Shown here one piece after another: positions 32,425 through 41,812 of a DNA stretch of 64,000 bases. A program made the position numbers and the translations under genes. The notes beneath the pieces were generated by a model. That model did not search any database, had not been told where the DNA came from, and was given only the letters and a program-made list of their open reading frames with translations. Numbering within the stretch: the first letter of the stretch is position 1; each line of letters begins with the position of its first letter. This DNA comes from Isoetes taiwanensis (Eukaryota > Streptophyta > Lycopodiopsida > Isoetales > Isoetaceae): the NCBI GenBank assembly GCA_021234155.1, contig JAJEKV010000101.1:1803332-1867331 (forward strand). Direction: 5' to 3'.

Positions 32425-32495
32425 ATCATTACTGCAAAGGTTTTTCCCTTGAAAACCTTTCGAGGCAGGGGTTTTTTAATCCTAGTAGTAATGAT
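32425..32495 (+). other. LINE 3' UTR long stem-loop (copy 4)
   Basis: ATCATTACT (32425-32433) pairs perfectly with AGTAATGAT (32487-32495), and AGG with CCT inside it. Inside that, AGGTTTT pairs with AAAACCT. The loop carries GGGGTTTTTTAATCC. The same architecture with different stem bases occurs at 34443-34503 and 40870-40921. Confidence 0.65.
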
Positions 32496-32522
32496 TGTAC
32501 TAGCCCATTGTATGGGTCCCAT

Positions 32523-32534
32523 GACCTATTGGTC
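32523..32534 (+). other. LINE 3'-terminal stem-loop (copy 4)
   Basis: GACC, loop TATT, GGTC. Followed by TCCGTGGACGTTAAAA and the tail. Matches 40773-40784 (GGCC/GGCC) and 2206-2219 (AGACC/GGTCT) in position and form. Confidence 0.65.
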
Positions 32535-32556
32535 TCCGTGGACGTTAAAAAATTTA

Positions 32557-32573
32557 TTCTATTCTATTCTATT
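32557..32573 (+). repeat. (TTCTA)n tail of LINE copy 4
   Basis: Three units of TTCTA following the A-rich end of the LINE. Confidence 0.8.
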
Positions 32574-32630
32574 ACTTGCACGTTTTTCTTGGCACATATT
32601 TTTTGTTGATTTTTGTATGTCCACTTGCAG

Positions 32631-32948
32631 ACTGCCTCAATCCCTTGCAACCAACAGTCTTCCAATAACATTAGGGTTAGAAACTTAGTTGCTTCAGCCT
32701 CACACTTGCATTGGCCAGTTGGGTTGGTGTCAGAGGAAGCAAAGAGCCTTGTTTTGGCGATGTTGCAGCCTGATCCGGAGGAAAGGATATCTGTGCAGCA
32801 AATTTTGGCACACCCCTGGGTTGCCAAATATTATTCTAGTACTAGTACAAGAGCGCCTCAGAGCTTAAAACGTAAGAGGCCATGCTTCAAATATGGTGTT
32901 CCTGCTAAGCTCATCAGAACAGTGAGGCCCTCTGCAATTGCCTGCTGA
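32631..32948 (+). pseudogene. Ser/Thr protein kinase 3'-terminal exon (fragment)
   Basis: A splice acceptor (…CCACTTGCAG, 32630) is followed by 106 codons, phase 0, ending TGA at 32946-32948. The protein has W-P-x-G-L-V-S-E-E-A-K, then L-V-L-A-M-L-Q-P-D-P-E-E-R-I-S and Q-I-L-A-H-P-W-V, kinase subdomains X-XI, then a basic tail K-R-K-R-P. The group resembles calcium-dependent/SnRK-like kinases. No upstream kinase exons are seen in the 3 kb before it, where LINE sequence lies. It is either a stranded fragment or the last exon after a very long intron, which conifers do have. Confidence 0.6.
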
Positions 32949-33044
32949 AAGGAAAGGGCAACAAGGGACATTCTTCTCTACATTTATTTATTTGCCACTC
33001 AAGAGGCTTGGCATTATTCTTCTGTACATATAAACTAGATATCA

Positions 33045-33230
33045 GGTTATGCCACCTTCGTGACACAGACTATTATATTTTTTGAAGATAATTATTTGTA
33101 GAGGTTGGCTTCTTGACATATGCCACCTTCAATGACATGTTTTTTTTGAATACAGTACAATTATTTACAAAAGTTGGCTTCTTGACAAACGCCACCTCCA
33201 TGACATATTTTTCCAAATTAATTGTTCACT
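33045..33230 (+). repeat. Tandem repeat, about 70-bp unit, 2.5 copies
   Basis: Units begin with TATGCCACCTTCRTGACA and end with GTTGGCTTCTTGACA at about 33045, 33118 and 33187. This lies in the flank of the kinase exon; 33231-33691 has nothing else recognisable. Confidence 0.8.
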
Positions 33231-33691
33231 TTGGCCAGCTCTAGCCAATATGGATTTTGGTTGCTCTTTTTGTTTACACATCTTCAAACTTTTCTTCTTT
33301 TTTTGCATTGTCTAACCCAAATTTTTGCTTTCTAGTATTTGCATCTTGTGATCTTTGATACTAACAAGCTTTGTTTTATGCTTTAGCATAGAATATTGTG
33401 GCTTCAGGGTCTCTTCTATTGGCAAGCACTGCCATGTTGCCATATGCAGACACAATTTGTTATAATAGTTGGAAGATGGACGGTGTTGTTGGGGATTTTC
33501 GGACTTAAATGTTGTGGTATAGAAACATATTTGTCATTTTTATTGTAAGTGAATGGACATAGAGTATAATAGATCATTATGCAATTGTCAGAGTTGAGCA
33601 CGTGTAGAACAATGTGATGTTAGGCATTGTTATGAAGAAAGAGCTCAATACCTTATACGATGGTGTGGCCATGTGACACGGGAGTATTTTT

Positions 33692-33875
33692 GATCCCATC
33701 GATCCGAGACATCGGATCGCCATTCTAGAATGGGACGAGCATGCATGTTTTGCATTCATGCGGGCGGCGCATGCCCGTTCTAGTTGGGAGTTCGCTATTT
33801 TAGGCGTGTTTCTGCTTCGACTTCTCATCGGCGCTTCCTCTTCTCTCTCAGCAGTACCTTATTCTCTTTGAATTG
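33692..33875 (+). repeat. Hairpin-rich repeat, copy 1
   Basis: About 180 bases nearly identical to 34052-34228, 360 bases apart. Each contains CGATCCGA-GACA-TCGGATCG (perfect 8-bp stem), the palindrome CCATTCTAGAATGG, and GCATGCATG against CATGCATGC. Its first 33 bases also resemble the start of the copia LTR at 57229 (minus). Confidence 0.85.
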
Positions 33876-34040
33876 TTTCCAGGTAGGGGAGGGGCTTCTT
33901 CCTGCCTGGTTTGGCCAATTTGGCGTTTTCTTCATGCTGTCTTTTCTCGGCCTTTAGCCTTCATCCTGTGACCTTCGTCCTCGATCCTAGTTTGTTAAGG
34001 AAGTCCTTTGGTATTCGGGCGGTTTGTTGGTTTCATGCGA

Positions 34041-34097
34041 GTCCCATTCTAGAATCCCATCGATCCGAGACATCGGATCGCCATTCTAGAATGGGAC
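34041..34097. repeat. Nested inverted repeat (cruciform-prone)
   Basis: GTCCCATTCTAGAAT (34041-34055) pairs perfectly with ATTCTAGAATGGGAC (34083-34097). The loop is itself the 8-bp hairpin CGATCCGA/TCGGATCG (34061-34080). Confidence 0.9.
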
Positions 34098-34228
34098 GAG
34101 CATGCATGTTTTGCATGCATGCGGGCGGCGATGCCCGTTTCGGTTGGGAGTTCGCTATTTTAGGCGTGTTTCGCTTCGACTTCTCATCGGGCGCTTCCTC
34201 TTCTCTCGCCAGTAACTTATTCTCTTTG
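34052..34228 (+). repeat. Hairpin-rich repeat, copy 2
   Basis: Second copy of 33692-33875. The preceding GGGCGGTTTGTTGGTTTCAT (34017) recurs at 34677, also ending CATTCTAGAAT. The region therefore holds overlapping direct repeats. Confidence 0.85.
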
Positions 34229-34442
34229 AACCCACCCTCCCCCCTTCTTTGTTATTGTATTTTTATCGCGTGGGCACGCTTGGCGTAATCAACCCCTCCA
34301 CTCGAGGTTTGTTTTGTCTTGTTGTTTTGTTGGTGATGTGCGTACAGTTCACGAGCGCATCTGACTGCTTTTTTTTTATATTCGTGGGTTTTGGGAGCGA
34401 TTTTTTATGCCTTTACGTTTGTCCAAGCCCCCTTGCCGGGCT

Positions 34443-34503
34443 TTATCACTAGGGGTTTTCCTCGAAAACCCGAAAGGGCGGGGTTTTTTAATCCCGGTGA
34501 TAA
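34443..34503 (+). other. LINE-type 3' UTR long stem-loop, without adjacent ORF2
   Basis: TTATCAC (34443-34449) pairs with GTGATAA (34497-34503). Inside, GGGTTTTC pairs with GAAAACCC, and the loop has GGGGTTTTTTAATCCC. Same form as the LINE copy 4 structure at 32425-32495. No LINE coding part is seen next to it; it may be a SINE-like or heavily deleted copy. Confidence 0.6.
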
Positions 34504-34719
34504 GCTTTCGGCAGGTACACTAGCCCAGTCTCTATTAGCATTGTATTTTGTTGGGGTCCAAATGATATAATTGGATTTTCCCTTTATTGTTTTATGGGTA
34601 GTTCGCATGTGTGCGGCTACCCACTATCCACCATTGTAGAAAATCTGCTGAGATGAACGAGAAGCAAGTCTAAGTCGGGCGGTTTGTTGGTTTCATGCGA
34701 GTCCCATTCTAGAATACAA

Positions 34720-35535
34720 ATATTTATGTTTGGATGTTGGAAATGGATGAGTGTAGTTATAGGGTTCTATTCTATTCTTTCATAGTTGGATATAGATGAG
34801 TGTAGTTATATAGGACAATAATTCTTGCTTTTGAAGGCATGTTATTGAAAGTTGAGGAGTTTTAAGGCTATGTGATGTAAAGTCTTATATAGTTGATACA
34901 ATAGGTTGAAACATATAATTGCCTAAAGAAAAGATGTATTGTATATACCTCAAAAATTGCCTAATCTCTATTGCCTGTGTTATCTTTAGCAATGGTCAAG
35001 TTCAACCAATTCTTGAGTGCTTTAGAAGGATAGGGCCTATTTAACCAATTCTTGAGTACTTTAGAATGGAATGGCCTTTGCATATGGTAGGGCCTATTTA
35101 CCGTGTCAAATTTAAATGCATGATATATTGCAAAAAAGTATAAGAACCTCATACTTTGAAGGTCGATAAAAAGCTTGTCATTTGGACACTTACTCTTGGA
35201 CACAACCTCGGGCAAAATAATACTGATCACTTGCACGTTCTTCTTGGCACATACTTTTTGTTGATTTTTGTATGTCCACTTCAGCCTGATTTTCCTGCAG
35301 TGAGCATTAATGGGCTGGGTTTGAACAGTGAAGCGTGAATCAATTGTGTAGCCTTCCACTCTTAAGTATGAATTTCTTCCACTAAAAAGCTTCCACATTT
35401 TTGCATAGGTTGAAAAGCAACGGCAACAATTTTTTTTGGTTGGCTTCAACATGACTCAGTTTTCCAGCGTCTTTTCTCTTTTATTGTAGTTCTATCATCA
35501 GAAACCTGATTTTGTTGCTTGCTTATTGTCGTTAG
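34720..35535. other. Stretch without recognisable gene; local duplications
   Basis: ACCAATTCTTGAGTRCTTTA is repeated near 35002 and 35043. TGGATGAGTGTAGTTATA-like sequence is repeated near 34745 and 34792. A copy of the kinase intron end (CTTGGCACATAYTTTTTGTT) is at 35230-35285. Confidence 0.6.
35230..35285 (+). repeat. Copy of kinase intron 3' end
   Basis: About 56 bases match 32576-32629 with few differences, up to the splice acceptor (TATGTCCACTT-CAG). The exon itself is not copied. Confidence 0.8.
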
Positions 35536-35580
35536 AGCCCACATAGCAATGTTCTGGAGCTTCAGCAGCTAGAGCTTCAG
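35536..35580 (+). CDS. Exon-like island 1 (unrecognised gene)
   Basis: GTTAG before and GTAAAA after bracket 45 bases (15 codons, phase 0), translating S-P-H-S-N-V-L-E-L-Q-Q-L-E-L-Q. A possible internal exon; no family identified. Confidence 0.3.
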
Positions 35581-36072
35581 GTAAAATGATTTCTACAACC
35601 ACATTATTGGTGTTGCATTGTCACAACAATGTCTGCCTATGAAAATTTACTGGGCAGATTTTGTGGGCCTTTTCACTTTGTATTTTCCTGATTAGGAATC
35701 TGAGAATTTATTCTTATGCTGCCCCACAACCTTAGATCTTGCCATTTTTCTGAGCATCATAACCATAACCATGAAGGGCATTTACCATGCTTATCTTAGA
35801 GACTGAAATTTATGACATGCTGGAAACAGTTTCAATTCTGAGTATTTTAGTTCTTCTCATGTATCTTATGCAGACAAAGTTTGCTCCATGGCTTTATTCT
35901 TTTGTGATTATCCAACATTCTCCGATTGTTTACATACAACATGGATATACGTTGGTGTAGGTATTTTAACTAGACATCATAGTTTAAAGGATGTACCAAT
36001 AACCAGGCTTTAAAAAATCACTGCCACTTTGATGTTACTAAGTATTTATTGTTACTATGTGTCAATTGGCAG

Positions 36073-36232
36073 TTTCTAATGGAGCATCATCTATACCATC
36101 TGGATTTCAGTTACGAAATGCTGTTGGACAATCTTTTTCTGAGATTGGAGCAGGGTCTCTGATGGGGCCAGCTGGGCCAGCTCAGGTTGCAGCACAAGGA
36201 CTTCTAGAATCAATTCTAGCATTGATTATTAG
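36073..36232 (+). CDS. Exon-like island 2 (unrecognised gene)
   Basis: TTGGCAG acceptor and AG/GTGCAA donor bracket 160 bases. One frame is open: S-N-G-A-S-S-I-P-S-G-F, then S-E-I-G-A-G-S-L-M-G-P-A-G-P-A and Q-G-L-L-E-S-I-L-A-L-I-I. It looks like real protein (Gly/Ala/Pro linker then helix). Its phase does not join directly to island 1, so an exon may be missing. Its 3' part is duplicated at about 36690. Confidence 0.4.
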
Positions 36233-37130
36233 GTGCAAATTTAATGTAACTCTTCTGATCTGTTGCATTCCCAAATGCTTTTATTACTTTGATCATTACC
36301 ATGACATCCACTGTTTCATGAATATTTGCAAGTTACCTTTTTACATGCAGAAAATCATGTTATTGTTGGGGAAGCACTAGAGGTTAGATCTACGTGGCCA
36401 AAGATTTTTGAACATTCTCCGTGGAAACCCAGATCTTCAATGGAATAATGACCTTGATAGTAGTCGCATTGGGAGGATATAGTGTGGGGTTTGTACCCCC
36501 ATTCATGTGTCCGACCAATCATATTCGTGTAATCTCTAATTTTACTCTTAGATGCTTAATAGTTAATTTACGCTTCATTTGTTACAAATAAGTAGCTCCA
36601 AGAAGACTCAGATTTTCAATCTTCGCTTAAGCTTGCTCGTGTTGCAGCATTGAGGACTTCTAGAATCAATTCTAGCATTGATTATCAGCTGGGCCAGCTC
36701 AAGTTGCAGCACAAGGACTTCTAGAATCAATTCTAGCATTGATTATTAGGTGCAAATTTAATGTAACTCCTTTGATCTGCTTGCATTCCCAAATGCTTTT
36801 ATTACTTTGATCATTACCATGACATCCAATCGCTTTCATGAATATTTGCAAGTTACCTTTTACATGCGTAAAATCATGTTATTGTTGGGGAAGCACTAGA
36901 GGTTAGATCTACGTAAGATCGACTTGTTTTAACATTCTCCGTGGAAACCGTTCTTCAATGGAATAATGACCTTGATAGTAGTCGGGCATTGGGAGGATAT
37001 AGTCCGGGGTTTGTGACCCATTCATGTGTCCGACCAATCATATTCGTGTAATCTACAAAATTATTGTTACAAATAAGTAGCTCCTCAAGCAAGACCAGAT
37101 TTTCAATCTTCGCTTAAGCTTGCTCTAATA
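36179..37130 (+). repeat. Segmental tandem duplication, about 515-bp period
   Basis: 36179-36640 is repeated at 36693-37130 with about 90% similarity by eye. It starts in exon-like island 2 (GGGCCAGCTCARGTTGCAGC) and ends at TTCGCTTAAGCTTGCTC. A 40-base extra piece (TTCTAGAATCAATTCTAGCA) sits at the junction. Confidence 0.85.
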
Positions 37131-37765
37131 AGGCTGAAAAATCGAGTATACGAAAACCTTTCCATTTGATTAGCTTTGTCTTTCCATTCACAGCTTAGAA
37201 GCTCAAAACAATACAAATCTACTAGCCATTGCTTAGTTTAAGTGCGCTTAAAGTTACCCAAAATTACGCTTGCGCTTGGCTTGCTATAGTTATATATTAA
37301 ATCCTCTTCCCCTCTTATGTATTTATGCAGGTCAACACTCTCTATACTATTAAAAATTCGTAACAAATTGTCTCTGTGTAATGTTTGTAGTTACTTAACA
37401 TGTTGAGGTCCCTGGAAAAGAGTTGTTTGGCCAGAAATCTCTCAGAGACATTTCTTGCAAAAGAGTTGCAAAAGAGTTGTTCTACCAGAAATCTTTGTTT
37501 GGCCCTCAGAACCCTGTTGATGCAGATTACCTTTGGAGACTTTCTTATGTCCACCTACTTGATCATAATAAGTAGCTAGTTGCTATAATATGATGATTTG
37601 TGTTTGTTTTGTCTATTCTAGTTTTAACAATGCTAAGCAGAGCTTTCTACTACACATAGCCAACTTTGCCAAGCTTTGCAAATAGTCGCTAAACATTTCA
37701 ACCAATTAAAAAATGCCTCTTTTCAGTCATTATGATTTATGACTTACTGTTATTCTTTCTTCTAG

Positions 37766-37861
37766 TTGATTGGAGATTCCGTAGCAAATTGGACAATAAA
37801 CTTGTGGCACATTCTTTCATCGGGCCTGGACTCCTGGATTTGGAAATTCTCTGATGTTCAG
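37766..37861 (+). CDS. Exon-like island 3 (unrecognised gene)
   Basis: CTTCTAG acceptor and CAG/GTCAGG donor bracket exactly 32 codons in phase 0: L-I-G-D-S-V-A-N-W, then I-N-L-W-H-I-L-S-S-G-L-D-S-W-I-W. Amphipathic and Trp-rich, protein-like. It probably belongs with islands 1 and 2 in one broken or widely spaced gene. Confidence 0.4.
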
Positions 37862-39397
37862 GTCAGGTTTACTAATGACTTGGACATAAGGTTGGACTGT
37901 TTGTACTTGAATTTCACTTAATGTTGTCATTTACGATGTTTATTGTATGGGAAACATATAATCCAATGCACTCTTTGATTTGGAGATCCTATGACATTCA
38001 ATTCAGGTCTAGTAAGAACTTAAGACACAAGGTGGTTGGACAAAGAATGAAGCTTCAATAAATAGCTATAAATATAATTGGATTGTCAGCATTCTTTACA
38101 TGTGGGGTCTGTTATGCTGGCGGATTCCATGTCATCAATGCAAGCATTAACTATTTCATTTGAGCAAAGACTTGATGTAGGTTCAAGAGTTGGCCACAAG
38201 CAATTAGATTGTTGTATGCTGCTTCATGAGTATATCACTTCGTTCAGGGCACATACTCGACAAGATGTCTTGATTCTATTCTATTTCAAAGAGGAGAACC
38301 AGCACGCCACAAGCAACCAGATTGGAGTATCTTGCTTCACAAATATCCTATTGTCTGCGTTGGATTGACTGATTGCTGGATTCTATATTCCTTGCATCAA
38401 TTTCACTATTTAAAGGATTTATGATTCTATATTCCTTGCATCAATTTCACTATTTAAAGGATTTATGATCATCTTCTGACCATGGAGGTTGAATTTGGTT
38501 ACTCAAGGTTATACAATACTATCAAGCGCTCTAAATATTCTTTGAATAAAGGTTATATCAAAGACAACAAGTCATGCAAAATATTTTGAATGTTCAAGGT
38601 TATACTTGGCATTTCAAATACCTTACTCCAAAAAAATTCCAAAAATAACTTGGAAGTGTGATCTCTCTTCATGTGCATTCCTAAGCTAACATAATGTGGT
38701 CTTGAATTTAACTCAAGCATTCTAAACAATGCATAATCCCAAGCCTTCATAATGTGTTCTCGATGAGGCATCCTAGAATTTCTTGATCTGAAATTAGCTC
38801 CTGAGAAAGAAGCATGTTGTTAAGAAAGAAGCATGTTTCTCTCCTTATACGACATGTACCATAGCTTATGAAGATCATTCCATGACTTCAATCTTAATTT
38901 GGATGCCTTCCATCTTCTGTCTACAAGATCAGAACCGTTGATTTCATACTTTTATATTGAAACCAATATTATTACAAATCTCAGAGATGAGCTAGCTTTT
39001 TTTTCGAATCAACATTAGGATAGAAAAATTTCCGGACTTATGGGTATTGGAATTTTGACAGTGTCTTTGGTGTTGTGGAAAAGATATAAGCCATACAATA
39101 AAATGAGTCAATGGCATATCCAAAGATCGTGAGATGCATAAAATAATGAATAATGATACCATAAAAGAGTAATGAAACAAATAGCTTCATTAATAAACAC
39201 ATGTTTATAACTATAAAAAGCAAACGAAATTAGATCAGATATTTTTTTATGACATTTCAGGCTTTATCCAGCCATCACAACTCTTTCCAATCAACTTCTC
39301 TAATCTTTGATCTCGAATTTCTAAGAAACTACATAGGCGCAACACATAAGGCTTGAAAGTTATGATAAAGTCCAGCTTCACATGGTTGGAACTAAAG
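37862..39397. other. Stretch without recognisable gene; perfect 44-bp tandem pair
   Basis: ATTCTATATTCCTTGCATCA and the rest of a 44-base unit is duplicated perfectly at 38380-38423 and 38424-38467, so it is a recent duplication. The open frame 38078-38368 has no known family. Confidence 0.65.
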
Positions 39398-39443
39398 AAA
39401 TGTTCGCGGCGGCCTTGGCCGCCGCGATAAATTTCTTGTATTA
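39398..39443. repeat. CACTA-like end with GC-rich palindrome (reverse orientation)
   Basis: Near-exact reverse complement of 28124-28170: GAAATGTTCGCGGCGGCC, then TTGGCCGCCGCG and ATAAATTTCTTGT. Immediately to its right begins the repeat shared with 43284-43799, where this terminus is absent. It therefore marks an insertion or rearrangement point. Confidence 0.55.
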
Positions 39444-39955
39444 GTAACGTAGCTAGAATGATTGGACATTGGACTTGCATGGACCCATTAAATTTAATAT
39501 AGACGGGACCCAATAAATATATAAAGTGGAGAAGGAGCCAATGAATGATGTTGGACTGGGAGCGCCTTATTTATCAACCATAATCACGTTTACACTAGCA
39601 TAAAATAAAAAAAACTCCCACGTGTTTTTTCTTTCGCTATAAAATAAAAAAAACTCCCATGTGTTTTTTCTTTCGCTGGTTGAACCCAATAAGTAATATA
39701 AAGTGATTGAAGGAAGGAGTCATGTTAGTATTGTGTGTGAATACTTAATGCTCTTCTCTTCTTGTATTTGGCATGCAACTTCGCCCCCACCTTCTTCAAC
39801 ACAACAGCAACAGCTAGGCCTGTTGAAAATATAACATGCAAGGAATAAAGTGACGCAGCAAGACAAAGAGAACGAGACAGAAAGAACACAAGGTAATTCC
39901 AAAGTGAATGTATAATTCATGAAGAGTACATGCTCTTATATACAATAATGAAGGG
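39443..39955 (-). repeat. Repeat A, copy 1 (copia LTR-like)
   Basis: Nearly identical to 43284-43799. On the minus strand it has a TATA-like TGTATATAAGAGC and ends ATATTTTCAACA, consistent with LTR sequence. Inside it a 39-base unit (ATAAAATAAAAAAAACTCCC and following) is tandemly duplicated at 39599-39676. Confidence 0.75.
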
Positions 39956-39967
39956 CTAATCTTTGTA

Positions 39968-40409
39968 AAACAAAATAAGTAGCATGTATCTTCGAGGATG
40001 AGATCAAATGCACAATGTATGATATATGTCCCCCCTGCAGAGTTGACCTCTAGCTCGAGTAAAAAAAACCTTTTGTGGGAATCAAAAGGAAAAAACCCGA
40101 GCTCTCTCATATTTGTAGCACACAGTAAGTGCTTTTGTAAATATGTTAGCACGTATTTGAGGTGAAAGAAAATCAGTTCCATAAAAATTTGATATAGTCC
40201 TTGACCTGTAAGATAATGTTGTTGCCATGCCTATTCTTTCTATGAAGAATGACAGAAGATAATCAGATTAGATTTTAATTAAAAAGAATAATAAATTCAA
40301 CCTTTTAAAGGTGAAGAATAATTATGCATATAATAGCATATGGGCAATCTCTCCATGCTTTCAAAACTATTCACCTGCATAATATGATATATGATTAAAA
40401 TTTATATCT
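39968..40409 (-). repeat. Repeat B, copy 1 (copia pol 3' end)
   Basis: About 95% like 57252-57693 by eye. On the minus strand a frame reads D-I-F-T-K-A-L, the motif at the end of copia RNase H. The copy at 57252 is followed by a polypurine tract and LTR; here it joins Repeat A instead. Confidence 0.65.
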
Positions 40410-40433
40410 ACAAGAAATTTATCGCGGCGGCCT
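40409..40433 (+). repeat. Half of the CACTA-like palindrome
   Basis: ACAAGAAATTTATCGCGG then CGGCCTT, ending exactly at the palindrome axis before unrelated sequence. Together with 39398-39443 it brackets the A+B segment with inverted termini. Confidence 0.55.
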
Positions 40434-40726
40434 TGTTGTTCGACTTGGCTCAAAAGATATTAGGTGTAAGAGATACTCGGTGTGAAAAAAGAAGAGCCAA
40501 TTGTTAGCGACAAATTTAAGCAGGTCGTTATATAATGTGCTCCCCACGTACCTTAGGGCAACTCTTGCATAGTTGCCCTATGTACATTGGACATTTTTAT
40601 TTCTTGTTACTTGTACATTGGACATTTTTATTTCATCATTTGTTACCGTCATTTGTTATATATGGTTCTGTGGTTGTACATATCCAAAAATCTTCAGAGC
40701 AGAAAAACAAAAATGTCGAGTTGGGG
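40434..40726. other. Short stretch without recognisable gene
   Basis: TTGTACATTGGACATTTTTA is repeated near 40578 and 40609. Nothing else. Confidence 0.5.
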
Positions 40727-40752
40727 AAGAAGGAAGGAAGGAAGGAAGGAAG
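40727..40752 (-). repeat. (CTTC)n tail of LINE copy 5
   Basis: About six CTTC units on the minus strand, directly after the LINE end GTGGACATTAAAATATA. Confidence 0.85.
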
Positions 40753-40772
40753 TATATTTTAATGTCCACGGA

Positions 40773-40784
40773 GGCCAACTGGCC
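40773..40784 (-). other. LINE 3'-terminal stem-loop (copy 5)
   Basis: Minus strand GGCC, loop AGTT, GGCC, then TCCGTGGACATTAAAA. Same form as 32523-32534 with GGCC/GGCC instead of GACC/GGTC, i.e. a compensatory change. Confidence 0.65.
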
Positions 40785-40869
40785 TATGAGACGGTTATAG
40801 ACATACAATATATCTGAAAGTATCCAAACACAAAAGAAAACCACCGAATCCCCTCGTATTAATGTGTCT

Positions 40870-40921
40870 CTACCACCGGGATAAAAAAACCCCCCATGTG
40901 GGAGGAAAACCCTTGTAGTAG
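40870..40921 (-). other. LINE 3' UTR long stem-loop (copy 5)
   Basis: Minus strand CTACTAC-AA-GGG pairs with CCC-G-GTGGTAG, with one G-U pair. The inner CCTCCC pairs with GGGGGG. The loop has GGGGGGTTTTTTATCCC. Same layout as 32425-32495. Confidence 0.6.
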
Positions 40922-41812
40922 GCGCTCGTGAGTCCCTATCCGGGCGCCAAATTCCTCCTTGTGTCGTAGGGGACTTCCCGACGGCGTAATGTAGGACGCC
41001 GAGACGTGCAACCATTGGCTTAAAACCAAATTGATGAATTGCTATCTCGAGCATCCGAGATCTATGATGAGCCGCCGGATGTGTGCATACGCCGGACACT
41101 CCTGTAGAGCATGGTGTTCATCTTCTACTATCTGTATGTGACGACACTGGTATAATCTCTCATGCCGGGGATTCCCTCGCCTCCATCCGCACTCCAAACC
41201 CGCATGTCCCACTCCGAGATGGTGGCACCCCGCCCTTATTGCAGCCTATAGCTCTCCGCTTGGTAGAGATGTGTGCCTTCAAATACCGGGTGGGGGGGCC
41301 ATGTTCAAGCGACGGATTAACCTCGCGGTGGTAATGCTCGCTTTGGGCTTTGCAAGAGTGGGTGCATCCCACGAGAGGTAGCAAAGCGCCATTCAAATGC
41401 CCCCTGCTCACGATATCCGCCATATCCATAATCTGTTGATAGTCTATGGACCATCTTGCGAACCATCCCCTACAATGCTCCTGCCACACCCTCTTCAGAC
41501 GTTGTGGCCCTTGTGCCAATAACAGAGCCCAAGGAGGAAGACGTTGTGCATCCATTCTGTCAACCTTATGCAAGGTGCCTGCGCATAGCAGAATGTTGCA
41601 GGGGCCAAAAGCTAGTCTCATACAAAGAAAAGGCACCGCGGTCCTTGACGCCAGGTCAGATGTCGAAAGCCTTTTGTACCCTCTCTAGCTTATCCCAAGT
41701 GCCCTTGCTAATCGCTGGTCCCCAAACCTCTACCCCATTCAGCAATACTGGTTCCACGAGTCCTCGGAACAGGTGTGCTTTGCGAGCACAGATAAAACTC
41801 TAGGTATAGACG

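Larger units (their letters stand above)
31836..32551 (+). mobile_element. LINE copy 4, ORF2 3' end (zf-RVT) and 3' UTR
   Basis: 5'-truncated LINE. The frame 31845-32399 carries the end of ORF2: R-L-K-R-C-W-K-E-H-C, W-F-A-R-W, then G-S-H-R-L-R-I-E-T-G-R-W and the zinc region C-A-C-C ... D-E-S-H-T-L-L-S-C-P. It closely matches the minus-strand copy at 40727-41812. The 3' UTR (32400-32551) holds two stem-loops (32425-32495 and 32523-32534) and ends at a (TTCTA)n tail. The open frame over 184 codons suggests it is younger than copies 1 and 2. Confidence 0.85.
40727..41812 (-). mobile_element. LINE copy 5, ORF2 3' end and 3' UTR (minus strand)
   Basis: Minus strand, 5'-truncated. It starts in the RT thumb (R-K-A-H-L-F-R-G-L, V-E-V-W-G, about 41805-41700). 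It continues through L-K-R-V-W-Q-E-H-C-R-G-W-F-A-R-W (about 41460) to a zinc region with D-E-H-H-A-L-Q-E-C-P (about 41100). Frame breaks occur near 41640, 41270 and elsewhere. The 3' UTR has a long stem-loop (40870-40921) and a terminal stem-loop (40773-40784), then an A-rich stretch and a (CTTC)n tail. It is closely related to copy 4. Confidence 0.82.

Noticed and set aside
32631-37861. Kinase exon and later exon-like islands as one gene
   Set aside because: The kinase exon ends in a stop codon, so the downstream islands must belong to something else.
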